NCBI GenBank assembly: GCA_031761405.1
Contig: JASEVX010000008.1
Span: 41,643,175 to 41,707,174, forward strand
DNA length: 64,000 bases
From: Serripes groenlandicus
Taxonomy: Eukaryota; Mollusca; Bivalvia; Cardiida; Cardiidae
Reading direction: 5' to 3'
This document shows positions 11,063 to 22,277 of the stretch, piece by piece (positions within the stretch are counted from its first letter, which is position 1; every line of letters begins with the position of its first letter). Position numbers and translations under genes: made by a program. The notes beneath the pieces are model-generated. The model was not told the DNA's origin. It saw nothing but the letters and a program-made list of their open reading frames with translations, and did not search any database.

Positions 11063-12195
11063 AAAGTCCCTAACTCGATCACCTGAGTGATAGTAACTAA
11101 GCAGCACATATCTGGGAACATTTGATCAGGAGTTCAAATAAAACTGTAAGGAGTGGCTAAGAAATAGCTTATCAGTAAAGGCCATTTGTAATAAAGTATT
11201 GAATCTTTGCACAATTTGAAATAGGCCCACCATAGGAACATTCCTGTGAAGTTTGGTAGATATCGGCCCAATGGTTTAGGAGATGTCATTTGAAGCTAAA
11301 AGTTCATTTATCCCTTTTCTGATGCCACATAGCATATCTAATTTAATAGAATAAAGTATGTAAAGGAACATTTCTGTTAAATCATCTTGAAATCTAACAA
11401 GAACTTTAATAAGAATGGTATTGTAAAGTTTCGTCATTTTGTCCATTTCTTTATTTTCAACGAATCAATATGGCTTCAACAGTTTTTGTAGGGGGTCACT
11501 CAAGTAACATTTCTACCAAATTATCTTGGAATCGAACAAGCGGATTCTGGAGGAAAAGGATTTTAAAGTTTGGGCATTTTTCTCACTTTCTGATGCCGGT
11601 GCAACCAAATTTGTACACAGAATGTTAATCTTTGAACAATTTTGAAAGATGACCAACAAAGGAACATTGCGGTGAAGTAAAGTTGAAATTGGTCATCTGG
11701 AATGGTAGGAGTTGTCATTTGTAGCTGAAAGGTCAATTTACCCCTTACGCGATGACGCCATGGTTGCTATGATTTGGTAACCAATCAATAAGGCTTGAAC
11801 AAATTAAGTAGAGGATCACTGAAGTAAGATTTCTGTTCAATTTTCTCAAAATCAGAAAAGCATTTTCATAAAAATAAATTTTTTAAAATTTGTCATTTTG
11901 CCCCTTTTCTGATTCGGCCTGGTTCCCTTGATTTTCAACAAATCAATATGGCTTGAACAATTTTTGTAGAGGGTCGCTTTACCAAATTATATTGGAATCT
12001 GACAAACAGATTCTGAGTAGTCGAATTTTAAAGTTGGGACATTTTGCCCCTTTTCTGATTCCGCAGCAACCAAAGTTCTCAATGAAATTTAAATCTTTGA
12101 ACAATTTTGAAAGAGGACCACCAAAGGAACATTCCTGTGAAGCATTACGATAACGAATGACTTGATAATGTCAGTTTTACCAGGAAACGCTTTGA
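11063..12195 (+). mobile_element. Family A rolling-circle-like element, ends degraded
   Basis: The 5' region reads ctaactcgatcacctgagtg. The core has diverged units of about 190-200 bp (ttctgatgccg, caaccaaagttctcaa, gaacaattttgaaag, gaacattcctgtgaag) shared with 22486-24238. The 3' hairpin is missing; a family C element begins just beyond. Confidence 0.65.
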
Positions 12196-12202
12196 AACAA
12201 CT

Positions 12203-12478
12203 GAGCAAACTAGAATGGAGTGCTCCCCGGAGCACGTGTGTCACCTGCCGGGGCCTTATCAGAAAATATTTAGATTATCCCCCTTTTGTGAACCCATCAC
12301 ACACATTGATATAAACATTTGTCAGAAGTTTCAATGCAATCCTTTGAGTAGAAAAAGTTATTTGAAAACGTGACGAAAAAGTGTGACGACAGACAGACGG
12401 ACGGACGAACTCATGGGAGTGTACTTGTGGGGTTATTTCCTTTGATGTTTACTTGTGGGGTGCACCCCACAAGTATGC
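12203..12478 (+). mobile_element. Family C rolling-circle-like element, 3' truncated
   Basis: 5' hairpin GTGCTCCCCGGAGCAC followed by GTGTCACCTG. The distal part has the gacagacagacggacggacg tract typical just before the 3' end. The GGTGACAC terminus seen at 26060 is absent. It ends in a second palindrome around ggggtgcacccc. Confidence 0.65.
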
Positions 12479-13737
12479 AATTCATTCCGTAATTAACCCC
12501 CTTTTACGGAATGAATAACATTAATATGCAAATGAGATACCTGTTATAAAAAATAAAAACGGAATGTGTCGGACCGGATTAGCCTGTGCAGGCTGATCTG
12601 GTTCGATACATTACGCAGAATCCATAATGTTGGTTTTTATCATGGAACGGCTCAATTATGTTGATAGTATAGCAGTCAAAGCAATACACAAACATAACAT
12701 AACCAATCAGAAATAAAGTTATTATTGTTTTAATTACATTTCAACAAATTCAAATACAAATCGAAAAGAATATCGTTATATAAATCACACGGAATCTGCA
12801 TGTTCAGTCTTACTTGATGAACTGTCTTTCTTCGCTGAAAATGTAGCATATATAGACCTGTTTATTCTCACGTGATCAGTTCAGGTAACCTTGTTTAAAT
12901 ACAATCTGAAGCGAGTAATGTCCTATCTATGTTTCCACAAGTAATTTTAATACACTTAAATGAATCCACGTTAAACGACAAATGTTTAATTTCTATCGTC
13001 TGTGTTCTACCACGAGAAAGGGTTTTCGAACAGCCTCATATACTCGTGGATCCTCTTTCATACAGCAGTTCCGACAGAAAATCATTATGCGTTCGAGATA
13101 TCCAGAAAATGTTTCTTCTTGTTAAATCACTTTATCATTTACGTACAGCTAGTGTTTAAATGATCATTCTTAAAAACTAAAAGTTTCGTAACTAGTCTAC
13201 CCACAACAGTGACGGTATCCTTTTCCAAAAATGAATGTCCCCAATCTAAACGACGACTAAGCCTAAGCATCACACTGGTCTTGAATATAGTCATCTGTAT
13301 TTAAACTTTGAGTGTTACTTGAACTTCCATAGCCTGAACTAACTTTATACATTGACTTTCAGATCCAACACAACCTATTCATTTTCAAAACACGGCGGTT
13401 GACATACATTTGACCTATCTTGTGTACTGAAGCGACGGCCAATCCGCAATACTTACACTTCTTCTAAGAATATGTTCGAGTTAATATTGCCATTTTAAGG
13501 TTTTATGTCACACCAGATATACAAATTAATAGTAATAATCGAGAAATATGGAGTTGGAGTCGGAACTCTTTAGCTTCCATATGTCGTGTGTACACAATGT
13601 AATTCGGCGCGGATTTATGCACGCGCGTGACGTCATTCTATTTAAGGTGAGGTCATTCATGAATGGGCTTTTGTAATTTTGCATGTTATTTATTAAAACT
13701 AGTTAAAATGATTGTAGATTTACCTGAAAACATAATT
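12479..13737. other. Intergenic, with GCCTGTGCAGGC repeat copy 2
   Basis: Positions 12578-12665 match the repeat at 5258-5345. The rest is AT-rich sequence without exon signals I can defend. The 76-codon frame at 12929-13159 (+) has no recognisable domain, signal peptide or splice context. Confidence 0.5.
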
Positions 13738-13906
13738 GTACATGCAAGATAAATAGAATATTACGTCCCTGACTTTCGACATGAACTTTATCAGACTCGG
13801 CTGTGAGAAAGGATAATTGTCTCGCCAATTATCAATTCTCCCAACCTCGTCAGATAAAGTTCATATCTTACGTCAGGGACATAATATTCTCTATATACAT
13901 GTAGGC
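13738..13906. mobile_element. Foldback MITE
   Basis: Near-complete inverted repeat. The left arm (agaatattacgtccctgac, then catgaactttatc) is mirrored on the right (gtcagataaagttcat, gtcagggacataatattct). The arms extend outward through tacatg. Arms about 70-80 bp, small loop near 13825. Confidence 0.75.
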
Positions 13907-13985
13907 ATATACGGTATGCATACATTTATTGAAATCTGCCACTTTTCCCAAGTGCCTTTAAATCACAAGAACATCTTTTTTTGAC

Positions 13986-16921
13986 AAATAAAAACAAGAG
14001 GCACATGAGGGCCTATGCTCTACTGGGATGGTTCTTTGGTCATTTTCAATCCAGAGCATGTATGTATGGTGAAGATCGGATAGTAAATGGAGGCTCTATT
14101 GTGTTCACAAGCTGTATTATAGCAATTTTGACAATCAAGGGCCAAAATCCAGTCATGCAAGTGCGCATCTGGCTGGTTTTCGAAAGGAACCCAGCTCTCA
14201 TAAATATTTAACTACTATCTCAATTTGGTGAAGATCAGATATTAAATGGAGCCTCTATTGTGTTCACAAGCTCTATTATAGCAATTTTGGCAAATTCAAG
14301 GGCCATAATCCAGCCTTGCATGGGCGGATCTGGCTGGTTTGCAAAAGCAACCAAGCTCTCATCAATATTTAACTACTATCTAAGTTTGGTGAAGATCGAA
14401 TAGTAAATGGAGGATATATTGTGTTCAACTACTATCTAAGTTTGGTGAAGATGGAATAGTAAATGGAGGCTCTCGTGTTCACAAGCTGCATTATAGCAAT
14501 TTTGACAATTTCAAGGGCCATAATCCAGTCTTGCATGGGCGGATCTGGCTGGTTAGCGAAAGGAACTGAGCTCTCATGGATATCTAACTACTGTATAAGT
14601 TTGATGGATATACAATAACAAGAGGCCCATGAGGGCCTATGCTTTACTGGTATGGTTCTTTGGTCATTTTCAATCCAGAGCATGTATGTATGGTGAAGAT
14701 CGGATAGTAAATGGAGGCTCTTTTGTGTTCACAAGCTGTATTATAGCAATTTTTACAATTTCATGGGCCATAATCCAGTCTTGCATGGGCGGATCTGGCT
14801 GATTTTCAAAAGGAACCAAGCTCTCATCAATATTTAATTACTATCTAAGTTTGGTGAAGATCAGATAGTAAATGGAGCCTCTATTGTGTTCACATGCTCA
14901 ATTATAGCAATTTGGACAATTTCAAGGGCCATAATCCAGTCTTGCATGGGCGGATCTCGCTGGTTTACGAAAGGAACTGAGCTCTCATGGATATCTAACT
15001 ACTGTATAAGTTTGGTTGAGATACAATCAAAAGTGAAGACTGTATCGTGTTAACAAGAAATTGTTTACGGACGGACGACGGACAAATCGCCACGACATAA
15101 GCCCTTCTGGCCTTTGGCCAGTAGAGCTAAAAACTGAAGACTTTATCGTGTTCACAAGCTGTATTATAGCAATTTTTACAATTTCATGGGCCATAATCCA
15201 GTCTTGCATGGGCGGATCTGGCTGATTTTCAAAAGGAACCAAGCTCTCATCAATATTTAATTACTATCTAAGTTTGGTGAAGATCAGATAGTAAATGGAG
15301 CCTCTATTGTGTTCACATGCTCAATTATAGCAATTTGGACAATTTCAAGGGCCATAATCCAGTCTTGCATGGGCGGATCTGGCTGGTTTACGAAAGGAAC
15401 TGAGCTCTCATGGATATCTAACTACTGTATAAGTTTGGTTGAGATACAATCAAAAGTGAAGACTGTATCGTGTTAACAAGAAATTGTTTATGGACGGACG
15501 ACGGACAAATCGCCACGACATAAGCCCTTCTGGCCTTTGGCCAGTAGAGCTAAAAACTGAAGACTTTATCGTGTTCACAAGCTGTATTATAGCAATTTTG
15601 ACAACTTCAAGGGTCATAATCCAGTCATGCAAGGGTACATCTGACTGGTTTTCGAAAGGAACCCAGCTCTCATAAATATTTAACTACTATCTCAATTTGG
15701 TGAAGATCAGATAGTAAATGGAGCCTCTATTGTGTTCACAAGCTCTATTATAGCAATTTTGGCAAATTCAAGGGCCGTAATCCAGCCTTGCATGGGCGGA
15801 TCTTGCTGGTTTGCAAAAGCAACCAAGCTCTCATCAATATTTAACTACTTTCTAAGTTTGGTGAAGATCGAATAGTAAATGGAGGATCTTTTGTGTTCAA
15901 AAGCTGTATAATAGCAATTTTGCTAATTTCAAGGGCCATAATCCAGTCATGCATGGGCGGATCTGGCTGGTTTGCAAAAGGAACCAAGCTTTCATCAATA
16001 TTTAACTACTATCTAAGTTTGGTGAAAATCGAATAGTAAATGGAGGATCTATTGTGTTCAAATGCTGTATTATAGCAATTTTGACAATTTCAAGGGCCAT
16101 AATCCAGTCTTGCATGGGCAGATCTGGCTGGTTAGCGAAAGGAACCGAGCTCTCATGGATATCTAACTACATGTACTGTATAAGTTTGATGGAGATACAA
16201 TCAAAACTGAAGACTATATTGCGTTCACAAGCTCTATTATAGCAATTTTGACAACTTCAAAGGCCATAATCCAGCCTTGCATGGGCGGATCTGGCTGGTT
16301 TTCGAAAGGAACCAAGCTCTCATCAATATTTAACTACTATTCAAGTTTGATGAAGATCGAATAGTAAATGGAGGCTCTATCGTGTTCACAAGCTGCATTA
16401 TAGCATTTTTGCCAATTTCAAGGGCCATAATCCAGTCTTGCATTGGCGGATCTGGCTGTTAGCGAAAGGAACTGAGCTCTCGTGGATATCTAACTACTGT
16501 ATAAGTTTAATGGAGATACAATCTGAAGACTTTATCGCGTTCACAAGCTGTATTATAGCAATTTTGACAACTTCAAGGGTCATAATCCAGTCATGCAATG
16601 GCACATCTGGCTGGTTTTCGAAAGGAACCAAGCTCTCATCAATAATTAACTACCATCTAGTTTGGTGAAGATCAGATAGTAAATGGAGCCTCTATTGTGT
16701 TCACAAGCTGTATTCTAGCAATTTTGACAATTTCAAGGGCCATAATCCAGTCTTGCATGGTTTGCGAAAGAACCGAGCTCTCATGGATATCTAACTAAGT
16801 ACTGTATAAGTTTGATTGAGATACAATCAAAACTGAAGACTGTATCGCATTCACAAGCAATTGTTTACGGACACCACACCACGGGATAAGCTCTTCTGGT
16901 CTTTGGCCAGTAGGGCTTAAA
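13986..16921 (+). mobile_element. Family B rolling-circle-like element(s) with 170-190 bp core repeats
   Basis: Two 5' ends: ACAAGAGGCACATGAGGGCC at about 13990 and ACAAGAGGCCCATGAGGGCC at about 14619, each followed by ATGCTCTACTGG or ATGCTTTACTGG. Three 3' ends, at about 15131, 15554 and 16921, have TTCTGGCC, TTTGGCCAG and TAGAGCTAAAA (TAGGGCTTAAAA in the last). The 3' motif CCAGTAGAGCT is the inverse of the 5' motif. Between them are about a dozen core units (gtgaagatcagatagtaaat, gtgttcacaagctg, gggccataatccagtcttgc). Just before each 3' end is acggacggacgacggac or a relic of it. Confidence 0.85.
14725..15570 (+). repeat. 423-bp near-perfect tandem duplication carrying a 3' terminus
   Basis: 14725-15147 and 15148-15570 differ at very few positions. 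The duplicated unit includes two core repeats, the ACGGACGGACGACGG tract and the complete CCAGTAGAGCTAAAA end. Confidence 0.88.
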
Positions 16922-17399
16922 AGAAGAGGGCTATGTCTATGATGGCCTTGGATTGCTCACCTGTGCAATATGATTTGTAATGTGGTCAGATAAGCTAATA
17001 CAGGAGTAAGCATAATTTGAACATTTTTTGTAGAAGGCTCCTAGACAATGATACACACCGAAAATCAAAACTCGAGGCTTTTCGGTTACAGCCAAGAAAA
17101 TCTTCAATGTTTTCCCTTATATAACTATATATATGTGTGAAAAGGGGGATCCCCGGGATGTGAGGTCGATTTTGACCCCAGGGGCATAATTTGAAGAATA
17201 TTGCTAGAGGACCACGAGAAAATGCTACATACCAAATATCTAAACTCTAGACCTTTCGGTTTCAGACAAGAAGATTTTCGAAAATCTTACCTATAAATAC
17301 TCTATGTTAACATTGGTTTAGTAGAAGTCATTAGTACGATGCCGGACGGTGAGTGATCACAAAAGCTCAACTCGCACTTCGTGCTTAGGTGAGCTAAAA
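16922..17399 (+). mobile_element. Family A rolling-circle-like element, short copy
   Basis: Begins GAAGAGGGCTATG with GATGGCCTTGGATTGCTCACC. Ends with a hairpin (CTCGCACTTCGTGCTTAGG) followed by TGAGCTAAAA. It abuts the family B 3' end with no intervening base, a head-to-tail arrangement. Confidence 0.75.
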
Positions 17400-18132
17400 G
17401 TGGACTATTTCGGCGGTCATGTTTTTCGAACAATCAACATGACTTAAAGGGGTCTGGTTAAAGGGCACAAAGTACATTTTTAAAGTCGACCAATCTGTTT
17501 CGAAAGAAAGAAAATCAAAAGTGTTCGCTAAAGCCATATAATGCAAAACAGCCCCGCCTGCTGGCGGCCATGTTTTTACAAATCAACATGACTTGAATAA
17601 ATAAGTGCACAAAAGTAACAATTCTACTAATTATTTGAAAATCCACAACCTATTTTCGGAGAAGATTTTAGTTGTTTTCACCAAAGCCATAAGGTTTTCT
17701 TTTTGGTTGCTTTGGAGACGAGTATATTCTAGGATGGAAGGAATTAAGGAGTGAATGAATGTATATTGTTTTATGGTGCATCGACAGCTAAGGTCATTTA
17801 GCGCGCAATTAAATTTAATTATTCATGATCCCTGGGTAAACAAACCAGTACTAGGCTAGAAAATGTGCCTTGCCCAATGGCACTCCACCATGACCGTAGT
17901 GCCGCGACTGGGGATCGAACCCGGGACACCCGGTTTCGAAATCCCCGATGCTAACCACTCGACCACAGCGGATTCCTAGGAATTAAGGAGAGGAAGCTAC
18001 CTATAATTTTTCATCTTAATTGGTGAAGTGGTTACACAGGAGCAGTCGTTTGAAGCCAACAGTTAATGCACGTAAGACGGACAATTTGTCATGACGTAAT
18101 CTCAACCAGCTTTCAGCCAGTAGGGCAAAAAG
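17400..18132 (+). mobile_element. Rolling-circle-like element remnant split by a SINE
   Basis: Core units (ggcggtcatgtttttcgaac, aatcaacatgacttgaa) belong to family A-type cores. The 3' end reads agctttcagccagtagggca, as in family B. A SINE interrupts it at 17752-17977. Confidence 0.6.
17752..17977 (-). mobile_element. tRNA-derived SINE with 13-bp target duplication
   Basis: On the minus strand the head reads GGTCGAGTGGTTAGC (A box) and GGGTTCGATCCCC (B box). The far end is gcgccataaaacaatatac-like. Direct repeats AGGAATTAAGGAG at 17739-17751 and 17978-17990 flank it exactly. Confidence 0.9.
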
Positions 18133-18722
18133 CAATATAATGTCGATTTGTTTATGTTTTATAAAACAATGCCTTTTTTTTGCCTGACCACACCAATTTT
18201 TAAAAACACTATTTAACTCTTATACATGTTTATTTTCATAACAACTGATTTGGAAAACAATGCTATACTTTCAATCAACAGTATCAGAAATAGCGGTGAC
18301 CTCGCCAACAAACAGAAAAAGAGTTCTACTCATTTAAGGCATTTGATACAAATACATCTCTATGGGCATTTTAATTAAAACACTCAATTAAATCATTTAA
18401 AATACAGATAAGATTGTGTGACAACTAGTGCAACTTTGTGTGTGTCGACCGTTCAATCGAAATATTGTGTCACTGCAGTGTCTACTTCTAATACAATACT
18501 TCAACTGACAGTACATTGACTGGAACGTAGGACGAACATTTCCACTTACACCCTTTTTGTTTAAAGCAGCCCAGAATGTGTCGCTTTACATTATCAAACG
18601 ATTTCTCAAAGTCGCAAAGCGGATGCATCCCCTTGGTATAAATTTTTTAAAAATATGGCTAAATTATGGCCAATGACCTGGATATTAATGTAATGTACCA
18701 GAAAACTAATGTTATTTGTCCT
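18133..18722. other. Intergenic, no recognised feature
   Basis: AT-rich sequence between two SINE-bearing remnants. I see no exon, TIR or tandem repeat. Confidence 0.5.
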
Positions 18723-18734
18723 TGCCTTTATCAA

Positions 18735-18959
18735 TGAATGTATATTGTTTTATGGCGCATCGACAGCTAAGGTCATTTAGCGCGCATTTAAATTTTATTA
18801 TTCATGTTCCCTGGGTGAACAAACCAGTACTAGGCTAGAAAATGTGCCTTGTCCAAGGGCACTCCACCATGACCGAATTGCCGCGACTGGGGATCGAACC
18901 CGGGACACTCGGTTTCGAAATCCCCGACGCTAACCACCCGACCACAGCGGATTCCTGCC
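18735..18959 (-). mobile_element. tRNA-derived SINE with 12-bp target duplication
   Basis: Close relative of 17752-17977 (same head, same far end). Direct repeats TGCCTTTATCAA at 18723-18734 and 18960-18971 flank it exactly, so the insertion is fairly young. Confidence 0.9.
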
Positions 18960-18971
18960 TGCCTTTATCAA

Positions 18972-19392
18972 ATTGTTATTAATGTTATGTACCCGAGAGT
19001 GTAATTTGTCCTTGTCTCTGCATTTGGCATTTGCCAAATGACCCCGCCTTTGCCCATTTACAATCAATAGGCTTCTAGACCTTGCCATATATACTAACTG
19101 TATAGCAAGTTTGGTAAAGATCGGTCGAAGGATGTTCAGTGTAGAGTGGTCACAAGGTGTTATATGGGAAAATAGTCAAAGTCCAATTTTGACCTTGACC
19201 TTATGAATTTGTTGAAAATAAATAGGCTTGTAGACCTTACCATAATACTAACTGTATACCAAGTTTGATTGAGATCAGTCAAAGGATGTTCTGTGTAGAG
19301 TGGTCACAAGGTTGTTACGGACGGACGCATGGCACACAAACGGACAGCCCTGTTACTATATCCCCTCTCAAACTCTGTTTGACGAGGGGACA
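18972..19392 (+). mobile_element. Rolling-circle-like element remnant, 3' half
   Basis: Two core units (tatactaactgtatagcaag, gatcggtcgaaggatgttc, tagagtggtcacaagg), then acggacggacgcatgg. It closes in a 3' hairpin whose arms CCCCTCTCAAAC and GTTTGACGAGGGG pair imperfectly. The 5' end is not identified. Confidence 0.55.
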
Positions 19393-19744
19393 ACAAGCTC
19401 AAGCACCGTCATCTGGCGGCTATACCATTTTGAATGAGGAGCACCCAATTATCATTTGTAACAAGTTTAATCAAAATACCTACAGCTGTTTAAAGAAAAC
19501 AATGACGATGGACATTAGGCCGTCAAATAGCTCAACATAAGCTATTGCTATTGCCTTGGCTACAGTTTGTAGATTCTTCTTTAAACGCGGTCAGAGGTCA
19601 AGGCCAATGTGATCAGATTGTGGTACACCACAAGATGCATATTCATACTGAAATTGGTAACTCTAGGTGCGATACTAGCATAAGATACCCAATTGTGTTT
19701 GTGACACATAGTTACCCTATGATGCATATTCATGCCAAATGTGT
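19393..19744. other. Downstream flank of the THAP gene, repeat-derived
   Basis: Starts acaacaagctcaagc, a possible further 5' terminus. It contains two diverged units around acaagatgcatattcat and atgatgcatattcatgcc. No AATAAA polyadenylation signal stands out on the minus strand. Confidence 0.4.
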
Positions 19745-22277
19745 TTACTTTGGGTACGATAGAATAGGACGTACCCCTTTCTTTACTAATAATTTAACAT
19801 TCCTATTTTTAGCGGTCTGTCCCGGAATATGTGCTGTTATTTCCTCATCCACAATATCCCAGTCTTTAAGCAAACTTCGCCTTTGAGGACTACTGGTGGA
19901 CTGTTCACTTGGACACGCAGTAGAAACAGGAATCGCATCTTGTTTCAAGTTATTCACCTTGTTTTTATCAACAAAACTATTTGCTTTGTTTTTGTTATTC
20001 ACAAGCTGCTTCGAAAATCTTTCTATTTGAACAAGAATATCATCCCCTACCAGTGGATCAATCTTGAGTATACCTTTGACACAAAACTCTGAGAGCGGTC
20101 CGTTAGTCCCTTTATCAAGAAAATATGTAAGATCAGGGATAGGGAGCTGATTTGTAGAACTTTGATACTCTTTCGGAGTGAATGTACTATCAATTTGGAG
20201 AGGATAAGTAATACTTTTGTCATTCTTGGTAGTCGAATCAACATGTTCTTCTTTAATCATTAAGATGTATCTTCCAGCCTTTACTTTGAAGTCGTTTTCC
20301 CCAACAGTGTTTGTATGTTGTTGAAGATTATAGCCCTGACCCATTGATATGGCAGTCGGTGGTGTTTTGGTTTTCACACATTGAAGCGAAGTTTGTTTCA
20401 CATTAACACGACGGTAGTAATCCAAACCGTCTCGATCCGAAGGAGTTGTTCTTTCTTTTGGAACAAGCCGATCAATCTCGAGTATACCTTTGGCACAAAA
20501 CTCTGAGAATGGTCCTTTACATGTAGTTATATTGATAGGCGGATCAGATGATCCAACAGCGGATATACTTTCTGTGGACATAAAAGTGTTTCCCCCTTTT
20601 TTAAGAAGATTTGAATGATCATGGTTAGTTAGCTGATTAATAGAACTTTGATATTCATTCAGATTAATTGCACTATTATCAGCATTGAGAGGATAAATAA
20701 CACATTTGCTATTCGTTTTGCTTTCTGACTTGTTAGTAGAATGAGAATGTCTACCTTTAACTAAAAAGAAGTGTCTTCCCGGATTTACTTTCAAGTTATT
20801 TTCACCAACAGTGTTTGTATTTTGTTGAGGATTATAGCCCTGTTCTACATTCGATGGTGATGTTTTTGTGTGCACACCTTGAATGGAAGTCTGTTTCTCA
20901 TTAATAGGACGGGAGCTATCCACTGCTTCTCGATCTGGATTACCATGAGTAGCATTTTCATTGCTCACCAATTTAGTCAATGATTTTGCATTTAGAATTT
21001 CCATAGAAATTCTTTGTATCTGAGAAGGAGCAGAACTTCCTTTACAATATGTATTTTCATGCTCTGAAATTTGATTTGTAGAGCCAGATGAACATTCAGT
21101 TGCTTTATAATATTCTTGGAGAACGGTCATATCTCTATGGATTTTGTCTGACATTTCACTTTCAGTTTTAATAAAATGCTCTGGAACACCTGCCATGTCC
21201 TTTGTAGTCTTTGTAATGTCAGTAGAAACTGTTTGACTGTCGTCTTGATTATGTAAAGGCATGCCTTCAACGTTCTCATGTGTACAAGTACCTTGTTTCT
21301 GAAGGAAATTGTCATCAATCCTCACTGAAGTACAAACCCCAAACTCATCCGTATACTCCCAGACTTCATTTTTCACAAGGCTCACACCTCCTTCACTTTT
21401 ATCAATAGCACTTTCATGTTGTTTATCTATTTCAGAACACTTATCAAGATCAGTTTTATCAATGTGACTATCATGTACTTCTACATCAGCATTGCCCGGG
21501 TGTGCATCTGCAGCATATACTTTAAATATATCGGCATTATTTTCTGTTACAGATTCCTGTTTCACAAGATGCATATCCACTTCCAACTTATCATCTCCAT
21601 CACTGTTTTTTGTTTCTATCATTTCATCTCTAACCAATTTAACAACAGCTCCATCACTGTTTTTTGTTTCCATCATTTCATCTCTGACCAATCTAACAAT
21701 ACAATCCCAGCTACTCATTTCACCATTGTAGTTTTGTCCAGCATTTTCATCATTGATATCAAGTAGCACACCATTTTTCTCTTTCTTTTTCTTGTGTGAA
21801 TAATCATTCTGCTCTTTCTTTGACTTGTCTAAATGATCATTCTGTTTAGTTCCATCCTTGCATTTGTTGACTTGTTTACATTCCTCATTGCTACTGTCAT
21901 CTGACTCACCAATTTGCACCTCGACAACCAAAGTGTTGCCACCATCACTATTTGATGTTCTTCGACAATAACTGTGATCTTTGTGATATATTTTGGGACC
22001 CCTCGTATTTAATAAACCTCTGCTTATGACCTTGATATTGTTATGCGGAAATCTTTGCTCTGTCTGTATCTTTGAAGTGCCTTTTACTGGCCCTTGAGAT
22101 TTACACTTTTCAAACACAGAGGGTTGAGATTCTTTATTGGAATATATTTCCATTTGAGTTTCCGACACATTCCTTAAAAATTTCAACAAATCATCCTGTT
22201 CATTGGAATCAAGAGGCTTTGGCAATATACTTGCCAACCTTTTTAGCTTCTTAGACTCATTCTGAAATTGTGGCATG
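19745..22277 (-). CDS. THAP gene exon C (843-codon acidic tail)
   Basis: Acceptor TTTACTTTCTTTCAG, then C ATG CCA. The leading C completes a Ser codon with the AG of exon B, so the methionine is internal, not the start. It is open for 843 codons to TAA. Low-complexity composition, rich in N, S, T, K, D and E. Within this exon, residues about 455-605 and 620-743 are diverged copies, each with KQTS, GYN-QQ-TNTVGEN, EYQSS-NQL and GP-SEFC-KGIL-ID. Confidence 0.88.

Noticed and set aside
12929..13159. 76-codon plus-strand frame
   Set aside because: No recognisable feature and no flanking splice signals.
21416..21766. Plus-strand frames opposite the THAP tail exon
   Set aside because: Antisense shadows of the 843-codon frame.
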